Shown piece by piece: positions 1 through 9,596 of a DNA stretch of 47,568 nt. The DNA is from Candidatus Binataceae bacterium (GTDB lineage Bacteria; Desulfobacterota; Binatia; Binatales; Binataceae). Position 1 is the stretch's first letter, and each line of letters begins with the position of its first letter. Where the stretch lies: positions 1 through 47,568 of the forward strand of contig DASXMJ010000022.1 of NCBI GenBank assembly GCA_036495685.1. The letters are read 5' to 3'. The notes under the pieces are model-generated. The model made no database searches, was not told where the DNA came from, and was given only the letters and a program-made list of their open reading frames with translations. Both the position numbers and the translations under genes were made by a program.

Positions 1-665
1 GTCGTACGACGGATACTCATTCAGCACTACCGACCGCTGCCAGGCGGTGATGGCCCTTCGTGGCTAACCGTCATCGCGCACGCCAAGGACAGCCTGTGGA
101 GCGTCGACCTCTTTCGCTGCGAATTGATTCTGCTCGAGAGCTTTTGGGTCATGGTCGTGATGGACGTCTTCAGCCGCCGCATCACCGGCTTTGGTGTTGC
201 CGCGGCGAACCTCGACGGTCCCGCGGTCTGCCGGATGTTCAATCGAGCGATCGCAAAGCAAACACTGCCGCGCTACCTCTCCTCGGATCATGATCCACTG
301 TTTAGCTTTCATCGCTGGCTGGCGAATCTTCGCGTGCTTGACGTTGGCGAGATTAACACGCTTGCCTGTACGCCCCGTTCCCACGCTTTCGTTGAGCGAT
401 TGATCGGGACCGTGCGGCGCGAGTGCCTCGATCAGACCTTGTTTTGGACCCGGAGTGATCTTGAGCGAAGCTCGAGGATTATAAAGCCTATTACAACCAG
501 CTTCGGTGTCACACCGGGCTGGCCGGAGATACGCCGGCCTATCGCAGCGGCGCAACCGTAGCCTCCCTTCTTGAGGACTTATTACCTCACCCAATCGCAA
601 ACCTGCAGTCATATCGTTGGCGCCGACACTGCAACGGCTTGTTTCAGACTCCCATTGCCGCATGA
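1..665 (+). pseudogene. IS transposase (rve/DDE integrase core), 5'-truncated by the window and frameshifted
   Basis: The frame is open from base 1, so the gene begins upstream of the window. The visible part is an integrase-type catalytic core: SVDLF supplies the first Asp, SSDHDPLF the second, and FVERLIGTVRRE the Glu of the DDE triad. After FWTRSDLER, near 468-470, one A appears to be missing. The original frame then runs to a stop at 561 with unrelated residues, while the next frame continues naturally with LEDYKAYYNQLRCHTGL, typical of the C-terminus of this family, to TGA at 663-665. The element is therefore probably inactive, unless the shift is a sequencing error or a programmed event. 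I did not find terminal inverted repeats. The family (IS481/IS3-like rve) is recognised from motifs only. Confidence 0.8.
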
Positions 666-726
666 ACTGCAACTCGCCACACACAGGCAACTGGTCGCAA
701 GAACCCTTTAATTTACAAAGAAAAAA

Positions 727-802
727 TGGTGGAGCAGAAGGGATTTGAACCCTCGACCCCCACGTTGCGAACGTGGTGCTCTCCCAGCTGAGCTACTGCC
801 CC
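727..802 (-). tRNA. tRNA-Ala (anticodon CGC)
   Basis: The reverse complement folds as a full cloverleaf. The acceptor arm is GGGGCAG paired with CTGCTCC, the D arm contains AGCTCAGCTGGGAGAGC, the anticodon stem CCACG/CGTGG encloses the loop TTCGCAA (anticodon CGC), and the T loop is GGTTCAAATCC. The third acceptor pair is G-U, the classical alanine identity element. Discriminator A and CCA are encoded at 727-730. It reads the Ala codon GCG. Confidence 0.95.
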
Positions 803-922
803 ACCGCAGGCGAGACGGAATTATTGCCCGAATCAGCCCTTCAGGAAAGCGCCGGTGAAGATGCTGCCTGGAGGGTCACTACGACTGCCCGCAACTCGGC
901 ATAGAAGGGCAAGTCCGGCGTT

Positions 923-1282
923 TCAGCTTTGGCGTTCGCGCGCTTCCTGTGCCGACTTGCATGATATGCAAAAGGTGGTGACCGGGCGTGCTTTTAGTCG
1001 CTCGATCCCGATGTCGCCGCCGCACTCCTCGCAGCGGCCGTAGCTGCCTTCATCGATCCGCTCGACAGCTTCTTCGATCTTGCCCAACAATTTGCGCTCT
1101 CGATCGCGCAGGCGCAGCAAAAAATTCCGATCGCTCTCCAGCGAGGCACGATCTGTGGGGTCGGCGTACCCATCCTCGGTCCCGTTATTCATCTCGCCGA
1201 CGGCGCGATCCGCTTCACTCAGAATTTCCTGTTTTCGGTCTTCCAGAATTTTGCGGAAGAGTTTGAGGTCTCGTTGCCTCAT
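923..1282 (-). CDS. dksA: DksA/TraR-family zinc-finger RNA polymerase regulator
   Basis: A 119-residue DksA-type protein. These bind in the secondary channel of RNA polymerase and, with ppGpp, redirect transcription in the stringent response. The N-terminal two-thirds is a predicted coiled coil carrying DPTDRAS at about 41-47, whose two Asp residues match the acidic tip of DksA. The C-terminus has the complete four-Cys zinc finger (C84-x2-C87 and C105-x2-C108). The protein is shorter at the N-terminus than E. coli DksA (151 residues), as in many non-enterobacterial homologues. It stands alone, divergent from larC and separated from it by 71 bp. The start ATG at 1282 gives MRQRDLKLF. The family call is secure; which stress it answers to is not visible. 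Confidence 0.9.
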   Translation of the reverse strand: MRQRDLKLFRKILEDRKQEILSEADRAVGEMNNGTEDGYADPTDRASLESDRNFLLRLRDRERKLLGKIEEAVERIDEGSYGRCEECGGDIGIERLKARPVTTFCISCKSAQEARERQS

Positions 1283-1353
1283 TACTTTAGGCTCGGCGCT
1301 GAGCCGAGTTTCTGATTCTATCGGCGCCCTGATAGCATGTAAAGCTCGCAGTC

Positions 1354-2559
1354 ATGAAAACCGCGTATCTCGACGCATTCTCGGGCCTCGCCGGCGATAT
1401 GATGGTCGGCGCGCTGATCGATTGCGGACTCGATTTCGCGAGCCTTACACGCGCTTTGGCCTCCCTGCCGCTGAGCGGCTATCGCCTCGCGCAGCACCGT
1501 CGCGTGATGAGCGGAATCTCCGCGGTGAAATTCGAAGTAGAAGTCGGCGAACCCCAACCCGAACGGCACTTGGGTGAAATTACCGCGATGATCGACCAGG
1601 CCGCCGCGCTTTCACAAACGGTCAAGCGGCGCGCGAAAGCGATGTTCGAGGTGCTGGCGGAGGCGGAAGGCAAAATTCACAACACTCCACCCGATCATGT
1701 GCACTTCCATGAAGTCGGCGCGGTCGACTCGATCATCGACGTAGTCAGCGTCGCGTGGGCACTCGACGCATTGGGAATCAGCGAGGTCCTGGTTTCCCCA
1801 CTGCCCGGCGGCCGGGGTTTTGCGCGCTCGCAGCATGGAATCATTCCGGTCCCCGCACCCGCTACCGCCGAGTTGTTAACCGGATTTCCCCTGCGCCTAG
1901 GTGATGGCGCCGCCGAGATGGTCACTCCCACCGGTGCCGCGGCGCTCAAGGCGCTTGCCCGCCCGGCTCCGCTGCCGTTGTCCTTCGAAATCGAACGGGT
2001 CGGGTATGGCGCCGGTTCGCGCACGCTGGAAGACCGACCGAACGTTCTGCGCGTGATGATCGGCCATCAGCAGTCCGCGTTCGATGCTGACGAGATGATC
2101 GAAATCCAGGCCAACATCGATGACCTTAACCCCCAGGTCTATGATCACGTGGTAGAACGCCTGTTCGCGGCCGCCGCACGCGACGTGACGCTGACCCCGA
2201 CCATGATGAAGAAGGGGCGGCCGGGGGTGGTGCTCGGGGTCCTCGCCGAAGCGCAGCACCGCGACGTCCTGGCGCGGATAATCCTCACCGAGACCTCGAC
2301 TATCGGGCTGCGGTTTCATCCGGTGTCGCGTCTCAAGTTGCCGCGCGAGATCCATGAAATTGAAACCTCCTTCGGCAAGATTCGGGTCAAGGTTTCGCGC
2401 GCCCATCAGGACGACCACAGTCAGCATGCGGATGGAGATCGAGCTTCCCAGATCTCGCCCGAGTATGATGATTGCAGGCGGGCCGCCTTGGAGCACGGCG
2501 TCCCGCTGCGAATCGTTATGGACGAGGCACGTGAAGCTGCCCGCAAGCATTTGAGTTAA
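1354..2559 (+). CDS. larC: LarC, nickel pincer cofactor biosynthesis (nickel-insertion) protein
   Basis: The 401-residue product starts MKTAYLDAFSGLAGDMMVGAL and has HFHEVGAVDSIIDVV at about 113-127, both diagnostic of LarC. LarC is the CTP-dependent enzyme that inserts nickel in the last step of nickel-pincer nucleotide synthesis, the cofactor of lactate racemase and related LarA enzymes. Here LarC is one uninterrupted frame, unlike lactobacilli where the two halves are joined by frameshifting. Near the C-terminus, before ISPEYDDCRRAALEHGVPL, there is a His/Asp-rich stretch (HQDDHSQHADGD), possibly metal binding. larB, larE and larA are not in the window. The stop codon abuts the queE ATG (TAAATG), so the two genes are probably co-transcribed. 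Confidence 0.9.
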   Translation: MKTAYLDAFSGLAGDMMVGALIDCGLDFASLTRALASLPLSGYRLAQHRRVMSGISAVKFEVEVGEPQPERHLGEITAMIDQAAALSQTVKRRAKAMFEVLAEAEGKIHNTPPDHVHFHEVGAVDSIIDVVSVAWALDALGISEVLVSPLPGGRGFARSQHGIIPVPAPATAELLTGFPLRLGDGAAEMVTPTGAAALKALARPAPLPLSFEIERVGYGAGSRTLEDRPNVLRVMIGHQQSAFDADEMIEIQANIDDLNPQVYDHVVERLFAAAARDVTLTPTMMKKGRPGVVLGVLAEAQHRDVLARIILTETSTIGLRFHPVSRLKLPREIHEIETSFGKIRVKVSRAHQDDHSQHADGDRASQISPEYDDCRRAALEHGVPLRIVMDEAREAARKHLS

Positions 2560-3213
2560 ATGGCCTCCGAGCGGCTACACATCAACGAAATCTTCTACAG
2601 CATCCAGGGCGAATCGACTCATGCGGGGCGCCCGTGCGTGTTCGTGCGGCTAACCGGATGCAACCTGCGCTGCCGCTGGTGTGACACCGAGTATGCCTTC
2701 TTCGAAGGCCGCAAACTGACCATCGCCGAGGTTGCGGCGATCGTCACCAGCCACCAGTGCAATCTGGTCGAAATAACCGGTGGTGAGCCGCTCCTCCAGG
2801 AAGGGATCTATCCGTTAGCCGATACCCTACTCAAATCGCAGCACACGGTGATGATCGAAACCTCGGGCGCCGTCGATGTAAGCCGCCTCGACCCTCGGGT
2901 GATCAAAATCATGGACCTCAAATGCCCGGGCAGCGGAGAATGCAATCGCAATCTGTGGAGCAACCTCGGGCATCTGAGCGCGCGCGACGAAGTCAAGTTC
3001 GTGCTGGCCGATCGCGCGGACTATGAATGGGCACGCGACACGATCCGCGCGCGCAACCTCGACGGCCGCGTGAACGCCCTCCTCATGAGCCCGGTGTTCG
3101 GAGTACTCGACCCCGCGGAACTCGCCCAATGGATCCTGGAAGATCGTATTCCCGTACGTCTGCAAATCCAGATTCACAAACACATCTGGCCGCCCGACAC
3201 GCGCGGGGTTTGA
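2560..3213 (+). CDS. queE: 7-carboxy-7-deazaguanine synthase (radical SAM)
   Basis: A 217-residue radical-SAM enzyme. QueE converts 6-carboxytetrahydropterin to 7-carboxy-7-deazaguanine, the committed step towards queuosine and other 7-deazaguanines. The start IFYSIQGESTHAGRPCVFVRL is typical of QueE. The [4Fe-4S] ligands are C34, C38 and C41 (CNLRCRWC, the C-x3-C-x2-C form), and the GGEP motif at about 74-77 binds SAM. Length matches the family. The ATG follows the larC stop directly with no gap, implying translational coupling. queC, queD and queF are not nearby. Confidence 0.92.
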   Translation: MASERLHINEIFYSIQGESTHAGRPCVFVRLTGCNLRCRWCDTEYAFFEGRKLTIAEVAAIVTSHQCNLVEITGGEPLLQEGIYPLADTLLKSQHTVMIETSGAVDVSRLDPRVIKIMDLKCPGSGECNRNLWSNLGHLSARDEVKFVLADRADYEWARDTIRARNLDGRVNALLMSPVFGVLDPAELAQWILEDRIPVRLQIQIHKHIWPPDTRGV

Positions 3214-3298
3214 GCAACGCCGACCCGAAAATCCGCAAACTTAGTGCATTGCGCACTTTGCCTTGACCGCCGATGCGATTCGACGACCCTTGAGCGCG

Positions 3299-3622
3299 AT
3301 GGCAGCGCCTCTGATCAGTGACGTGTTGCCCGATCTGCTCGAGGAGATGGTGTATCTCGCAAAGCAGGCCGAGGCCGATCCGCTTGAAGGTCAGTTGCGC
3401 GCTCTGAAAATAGAATCGGTTTGCGACTGCGGCGACGAAAATTGCGCCAGCTTCGCGACCGCTCCGGTGGTCAAGGTCGCCACCTTCGTGGAGCTGGAGG
3501 CGATGGAAGGCCAGCTGATTATCGATCTGAATGCCGAAAACCAGGTTTGCTTCATCGAGGTGCTGGGCCGCCCGGACGTAAAGTATCTGCTTGAAGAGTA
3601 TTACGATTCGCAGCCGTCCTGA
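3299..3622 (+). CDS. Small hypothetical protein with a CDCGDENC cysteine cluster
   Basis: Not recognised. The 107-residue product from ATG 3299 is acidic and seems soluble. It has a helical N-terminus (LPDLLEEMVYLAKQAEADPL), a cysteine-rich CDCGDENCASF segment, and a beta-like C-terminus (LIIDLNAENQVCFIEVLGRPDVKYLL) that recalls small domains of the DUF2283 type. The resemblance is weak. The three clustered Cys could bind metal or be redox active. An upstream TTG at 3263 in the same frame would add 12 residues; neither start has a strong Shine-Dalgarno. It lies 85 bp after queE on the same strand and may be in that operon. Confidence 0.6.
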   Translation: MAAPLISDVLPDLLEEMVYLAKQAEADPLEGQLRALKIESVCDCGDENCASFATAPVVKVATFVELEAMEGQLIIDLNAENQVCFIEVLGRPDVKYLLEEYYDSQPS

Positions 3623-3763
3623 CGCTGCGCGTCAAGCTTCCTGCGGGACTGCTGAGTTCCGGGGTCTCCGGCTCTTCCGCAATACCGTGCCCTCCATTCG
3701 GAGCGAGCAACCACTTTCCGTCATTTCACGGCGATCGGGCGAGCTTTCAGGCGACGATCGTGA

Positions 3764-4066
3764 CTATTGATTCTCTTGCTCGTGATTCTCTTGCTCGGAC
3801 GAATCTGAATCGTTGCTGTCGTTGTTATTCTGGTCCGAGTCCGCGCTCCCACTGGAATCGTCCTGGTCCGGTCGGGCGCCAGGGTTGTCCTCGCTGGAAT
3901 CGTCGGATTTCTTTGAGGTTGTGCTCTGATCGTCGCTCTGCGGCTGCTGACCGTAGGTAGGACTATCCCGGGGTTGTGAAGTCTGCGCTCGAGCGCCGTT
4001 GGCACCCAACGCGGCCACGAAGGCGACTATCACCAGGCCTTTGAATAGCAATGAAGCACGACGCAT
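3764..4066 (-). CDS. Small exported, acidic, intrinsically disordered protein
   Basis: A 100-residue product from ATG 4066, preceded by AGGAG at 7-nt spacing. A TTG six bases upstream is too close to that AGGAG to be favoured. Residues 1-28 form a Sec signal peptide (MRRASLLFKG, hydrophobic core, then GARAQ cleavage region). The mature part is almost entirely Ser, Asp, Asn, Gln and Glu, has no Cys, and should be disordered and strongly acidic. It ends in a short repeat, EQENHEQENQ, from a tandem DNA repeat around 3771-3800. No family is recognised. A periplasmic ion-binding or matrix role is possible but unsupported. Confidence 0.6.
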   Translation of the reverse strand: MRRASLLFKGLVIVAFVAALGANGARAQTSQPRDSPTYGQQPQSDDQSTTSKKSDDSSEDNPGARPDQDDSSGSADSDQNNNDSNDSDSSEQENHEQENQ

Positions 4067-4134
4067 TTTCAAACTCCTGTCAGAAACTCGATAACCTCGG
4101 GACCCTCATGCCGCTGAACTAGGACCAGACCCCT

Positions 4135-4965
4135 CTAGCCAAACGCGCGCCGCTTGCTTTGCACACGGAAATCCTCGACAAAGGTCCGCACTTCCGCGGC
4201 GACCTGGTGTTTTTCGTTGTCCACCGTGATCACGTGATAGCTCTCTTCCAAAACCACCTCGCGGCGCTCCGCAGTGCCCAGATGCCGCGTAACAAAACTC
4301 CGATTACGCCCCATGGGACAAGTATGATCCTGGCGCGAGTAAATCAGTAGGGCCGGCTGTGTCACTCGCTCGAGCCGCCGACGCACCATCTTCGAAAGAT
4401 CGAGCAGGTTGATGGGTGCCGAAAGTGGCAACAGACGCGCGGTCGGATGAATCCGACGCGCCGCCGCGTCGTGGATGTCGGAGCCGCTGTCGTTGTGCAG
4501 ATAAAGATGATTCGCCAGCTTTCCGAGCTTCCGAACCGCGCCCAGCGCGACGGTGGCCGTCCACGAGAGAAAGAAGGCCGGCGCCAGCATCGCAACTCCC
4601 GCGATTGCTTCGCCCTGATCCACCGCCAGCCGCGCGGCCAAGACCGCCCCCGCCGACAGGCCAACTACCACGTTCGGGTCGCCGTAGCGGCGCAGGTCTT
4701 CTAATCCCTGCACCACGCTCTCGTACCAGTTGTCATAGGTCGATGCGCCCAGGTCCTCGGGACTACCCGCATGACCGTTCAAGCGAACACCGCGCACGCG
4801 AATTCCCGCAGCGGCCAGCTGCTCACCCAGCCACCGCATTTCATACGGCGTACCGCTGAGGCCGTGTACCAGGAGCGCGCTGACTCCCTCGCCGGGAAAG
4901 AAGAATTCGTTTTTGTCGACGACCGGAAATTCCGGCGATGGTGGTTCTTCGGCAGGTGGGGTCAT
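4135..4965 (-). CDS. Alpha/beta-hydrolase, carboxylesterase/monoacylglycerol-lipase-like
   Basis: A 276-residue serine hydrolase of the Est30/monoacylglycerol-lipase type. Visible elements are the oxyanion-hole motif HGLSGTP (34-40), the nucleophile elbow G-L-S-A-G with S104, Asp213 in SRQDHTCP, and His244 in EESYH. A cap-like insertion lies between about 130 and 190. There is no signal peptide, so it probably acts in the cytoplasm on short- or medium-chain acyl esters; the substrate is unknown. AGAGG lies just before ATG 4965. It begins 27 bp after the ppiD-like gene on the same strand and is probably co-transcribed with it. Confidence 0.8.
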   Translation of the reverse strand: MTPPAEEPPSPEFPVVDKNEFFFPGEGVSALLVHGLSGTPYEMRWLGEQLAAAGIRVRGVRLNGHAGSPEDLGASTYDNWYESVVQGLEDLRRYGDPNVVVGLSAGAVLAARLAVDQGEAIAGVAMLAPAFFLSWTATVALGAVRKLGKLANHLYLHNDSGSDIHDAAARRIHPTARLLPLSAPINLLDLSKMVRRRLERVTQPALLIYSRQDHTCPMGRNRSFVTRHLGTAERREVVLEESYHVITVDNEKHQVAAEVRTFVEDFRVQSKRRAFG

Positions 4966-4992
4966 GTTCCTCTGCGCGAACGACTACATCGA

Positions 4993-6900
4993 CTAGTCTG
5001 TCGTATTATTGGCAAACTGGTTGGCGTCGATGGTGATTTTGGCCTTCGCCTTGAGCTGCTCCAGGTACCTGGTCCAAGCCTGGGCGCGGCGCCCGGCAAG
5101 GTACTCCTGCATGAACGAATCCTTGGCACTTTTCCACGCTTCTTCCGACGGATTCGACCGCGTGGTGACTTCAAAGATATATGAGTTGCCGTCCCGTTCC
5201 ATCACCCGCTCAATCAGTCCGGGCACGGTAGCCACCGTGCCGGTCTCGTCGCTAATCTCGGGAAAATCGCCGAGACCGGGAATGCTGGAGGTCGATCGGT
5301 CGAATGAATCGACGTTGTGAATCGTAAGGTTGTTGGTTTCCGCGACCCGCTTGAAGTCGGCAGGGGTTTTCATCTGCCCGATCAGTTTTCGCGCCTGAGT
5401 GCGAGCGGCGGCCTCGGCCATCGCCCGCACATACGCATCGCGTACCCTGGCTTCTATCTCCTTTAAAGGTGGAACCCGCGAGGGGGTCCTCTCGATCACC
5501 TGGACCAGAAACGGCGCCGGACCAGGGACCGTACCCACCTGCCCCGCATCCATCGAAAATGCCTTTTGCGCAAGCGCGGTCTCCCCTTTGAGCCCCTGAA
5601 TCGGCTCTCCCTTCGCGAAGCTCGGCGGCTGGACGACGTCGAGGCCGCGCTTCTTCGCGAGGTCCTGGAGCTTGACGCCGGTGAGCGCAGCGCTCAGATC
5701 CTCGTCGATTGCTTGCCGAGCCAACCGCGCTCCGGCCTGGGAACGCATCCCCTCCACGATTCGGGGCTCAGCTTCCTGGAGAGTGTCGACGCGAGCGGGT
5801 TTTACCTCGTCGACCTTGACGACGTGATAGCCGAAACTGGTTTCGACGATTTCGATGTCACCCGGCTTCATCTTGAAGGCCGCGTCTTCAAACGGCTTGA
5901 TCATTTGCCCGCGGGAAAAGAACCCGAGGTCGCCGCCCGACTGCTTGTTGGAAGTATCGTCGGAATATTTCTCGGCGAGCGCTTTGAAATCTGCGCCTGC
6001 CCTTAGCTGTTTGAGAATGTCCTCGGCCTTGGCCTTGGCTGCGGCCTTTTCACTGGCGCTCGCCCCAGGCGGAACGGAAATCAAGATGTGCTGCGCGTGC
6101 ACCAGATCCGGATGGGTGAAGCGGCTTTTGAGATTGGCCTGGTAGTAGTCTTCGACTTCTTTCTGACTGGGTGCCGCCAGGGCCGCCAGCGCGAGCGGTT
6201 CGTAGTGGATGAACGCGATCTTTGCACGCTCGGGTTCGCGAAATTCCTCGGCGTGCTGTTTGTAAAAGTCGGCGATTTGTTGTGCGGTCGGATTGATCTG
6301 CGCACTGAACTGCTGCCAGGGGACCTCGAGGTAGGCCAGTCCGATGCGCTGGTTGTGCAGGTCGTAGGCGTGGCGAGCCTCATCCTCACTTACACTGACG
6401 CCTTCTTCGATCATGCGCTGCAGGGTGTCAGCGACCATCGCCACCCGCATCCCGCTCTCGTAGTCGGCCGGACTCAGGCCGTTCTCGCGCAGCACTTCCT
6501 GATAGGTCTGGAAATCGAACTGGCCATCGGACTGGAAGACCCGCTCGCCGGCGATTTTCTGTTCCAGCGCTTCGGTGCTGACCGTCAGACCGAGGTGCTG
6601 GGCTTCGCGCGAAACGAGCTGTTTCTCGATGATCTGGTCGAGCGCCTCCTCCCGCAGGTTGACGTTCTTCAAAAGTGCGGTCGCGTTCGCGCCGTACATG
6701 TTTTGGAGGTTTTGCCGGAGGCGTTCGGCCTCGTGATCGACCTGGTCGTTCAGGATGCGCTGGCCATCGACGGTGGCAACCGGGCGAACCTGCTTGAAAA
6801 ATCCGGCACCGAGACCCCAGAAGATGAAGACCACCGTAATGAGTCCCAGCAGCACCCGCGTCGTCCAGGAATAGGCATGGCGGCGCATCAGTTCGAGCAT
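4993..6900 (-). CDS. ppiD: PpiD-like periplasmic foldase (SurA_N + parvulin PPIase, N-terminal membrane anchor)
   Basis: A 635-residue SurA/PpiD-type chaperone. From ATG 6900 the protein starts MLELMRRHAYSW, has one transmembrane anchor at about 16-34, then a SurA-N-like helical region (about 40-190). A parvulin domain lies at about 267-365, from DLVHAQHILIS through FKALAEKYSDD and GGDLGFFSRGQM to FGYHVVKV. The C-terminal region (about 430-600) resembles the remaining PpiD lobes. The product is inner-membrane anchored and faces the periplasm, where the family helps newly exported proteins fold. The frame is open 37 codons further upstream, but that segment is not PpiD-like, so 6900 is preferred despite a weak ribosome site. 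It diverges from mreB. Confidence 0.85.
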   Translation of the reverse strand: MLELMRRHAYSWTTRVLLGLITVVFIFWGLGAGFFKQVRPVATVDGQRILNDQVDHEAERLRQNLQNMYGANATALLKNVNLREEALDQIIEKQLVSREAQHLGLTVSTEALEQKIAGERVFQSDGQFDFQTYQEVLRENGLSPADYESGMRVAMVADTLQRMIEEGVSVSEDEARHAYDLHNQRIGLAYLEVPWQQFSAQINPTAQQIADFYKQHAEEFREPERAKIAFIHYEPLALAALAAPSQKEVEDYYQANLKSRFTHPDLVHAQHILISVPPGASASEKAAAKAKAEDILKQLRAGADFKALAEKYSDDTSNKQSGGDLGFFSRGQMIKPFEDAAFKMKPGDIEIVETSFGYHVVKVDEVKPARVDTLQEAEPRIVEGMRSQAGARLARQAIDEDLSAALTGVKLQDLAKKRGLDVVQPPSFAKGEPIQGLKGETALAQKAFSMDAGQVGTVPGPAPFLVQVIERTPSRVPPLKEIEARVRDAYVRAMAEAAARTQARKLIGQMKTPADFKRVAETNNLTIHNVDSFDRSTSSIPGLGDFPEISDETGTVATVPGLIERVMERDGNSYIFEVTTRSNPSEEAWKSAKDSFMQEYLAGRRAQAWTRYLEQLKAKAKITIDANQFANNTTD

Positions 6901-6902
6901 GA

Positions 6903-8165
<1,263 letters not shown>

Positions 8166-8215
8166 TGGGTTGGGTGGATACAGGTGGCTGTGCCCGCACT
8201 CCGGGTCGCATTTAA

Positions 8216-9073
8216 GTGAAGGGATCCTTTCTGTGGCGCAACCGCGTGGTTCTGACCGGCGGCGCGTTGATCGTGCTCTCGCTTTATCTGATGACTGCAG
8301 GCGTGCGGCAAGGTGATCGCGTGAGCGCGCCCGCGCGCGGAATGCTCGAGGTCCTGCGCCCGGTCCAGGCGGGAACCGCCAACTTCGGCGCTGGCCTGCG
8401 TTCGATCTATCACGATTACTTGAACCTGGTGCAGGTGCGCCAGGAAAACGAGCGCCTGATCGCCGAGCTTGCCCGCGTCAAGGCTGAACAGGCGCGGATG
8501 GCCGAACTGGAGGCCGAAAATCGCCACCTTACCGAACTGCTCGAACTGCGCGATGTGCTGGGAGCCGATGCGATCGCGGCCAACGTGATCGGGAGCGACG
8601 CGACCGGAATCTCGCACACGCTCATTCTGGGGCAGGGCTCGGCCGGCGGCCTCAGACCAGGGATGGCCGTGCTCTCAAACGAGGGTGTGGTGGGCAGGAT
8701 CATAGAGACCAGTCCACACGCCTCGCGGGTCTTGCTGATCGACGATCATAACTCCGCCCTCGATGGGTTTGACCAGCGTTCGCGCGTCCGTGGCATCGTC
8801 GCAGGGATGGTCGATGACGGAGTCATCATGAAGTATGTGGACCGCTCGCAGGACATCAGGACGCATGACACCATCGTCACCTCCGGTCTCGACGGTATCT
8901 TTCCGCGCGGGCTCCTGGTCGGCAACGTAAGCGGCGTGCATCGCGAAGGCCCCGGACTGTTCCTGGCAGTGCAGCTCGCACCTGCGGTGAGCTTTCGCGA
9001 GTTGGAGCAGGTGCTGGTGGTGAGGCAGCAGACACCGCCGCTGGCCGCCGACCAAAGAGCCGAGGGTCAGTGA
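8216..9073 (+). CDS. mreC: Rod-shape-determining protein MreC
   Basis: A 285-residue MreC. GTG 8216 gives a short cytoplasmic tail, one transmembrane helix at about 10-27, a coiled coil at about 60-105 (VQVRQENERLIAELARVKAE...ENRHLTELLELR), then the periplasmic beta-barrel core. That core contains GQGSAGGLRPGMAVLSNEGVVGRI, which is characteristic of the family. MreC links MreB filaments to PBP2 and activates the elongasome. The stop overlaps the mreD start by four bases (GTGA), so translation is coupled. Confidence 0.94.
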   Translation: MKGSFLWRNRVVLTGGALIVLSLYLMTAGVRQGDRVSAPARGMLEVLRPVQAGTANFGAGLRSIYHDYLNLVQVRQENERLIAELARVKAEQARMAELEAENRHLTELLELRDVLGADAIAANVIGSDATGISHTLILGQGSAGGLRPGMAVLSNEGVVGRIIETSPHASRVLLIDDHNSALDGFDQRSRVRGIVAGMVDDGVIMKYVDRSQDIRTHDTIVTSGLDGIFPRGLLVGNVSGVHREGPGLFLAVQLAPAVSFRELEQVLVVRQQTPPLAADQRAEGQ

Positions 9074-9576
9074 GATTAACCATCCTGTTCGCCTTCCTCG
9101 GCTTCCTGGCGCTCGCGATTGAGACCGCCGTACCATACTGGTTTTCCCTGCGGATTTTGGTGCCCAACCTGGTCGTGATCCTCGCGGTCGATTTGGGCCT
9201 GCGCCACCACGGCGCGCTTCCGGTCGCGCTTGCGTTCGGGATGGGCTACGCGACCGATGCCTTTGCGGGTACCACCCTGGGGTTGAATGCCTTGCTCATC
9301 ACCGTCGTGTACCTGCTCGCATACGAGGTTTCGACACGCCTGATGGTCACGACGGCGTTTATTGGCGCGGTGATGGTTTTCATCGGCACACTGCTGGCCA
9401 CGCTGGGAGCGGTGATTTTGGAATCGGGACTCGCGGCAGTGCCCAACGCAGCCGATCTGTTCCCACGATTCGCGGCCGAGGGGGCGATATCCGCCGTATT
9501 CGCACCGGTCATTTTCGCGCTTCTAGGCGGGCTTAAGCGCCTGACCGGATTGCCTGTAGGTCCCGTGCGTGAGTAG
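9070..9576 (+). CDS. mreD: Rod-shape-determining protein MreD
   Basis: A 168-residue, very hydrophobic protein with about five or six predicted membrane helices, of the right size and position for MreD, the integral membrane partner of MreC. The GTG at 9070 overlaps the mreC stop (GTGA). Sequence conservation in MreD is low, so the call rests on topology and on lying exactly between mreC and mrdA. The segment LVVILAVDLGLRHHG...GYATDAFAGTTLGLNAL fits the family pattern. Confidence 0.88.
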   Translation: MRLTILFAFLGFLALAIETAVPYWFSLRILVPNLVVILAVDLGLRHHGALPVALAFGMGYATDAFAGTTLGLNALLITVVYLLAYEVSTRLMVTTAFIGAVMVFIGTLLATLGAVILESGLAAVPNAADLFPRFAAEGAISAVFAPVIFALLGGLKRLTGLPVGPVRE

Positions 9577-9596
9577 ATAATAGACGGGAACGTTCC

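Noticed and set aside
64..690. 208-codon minus-strand frame over the transposase
   Set aside because: It is antisense to the clear DDE integrase core and shows no family motifs.
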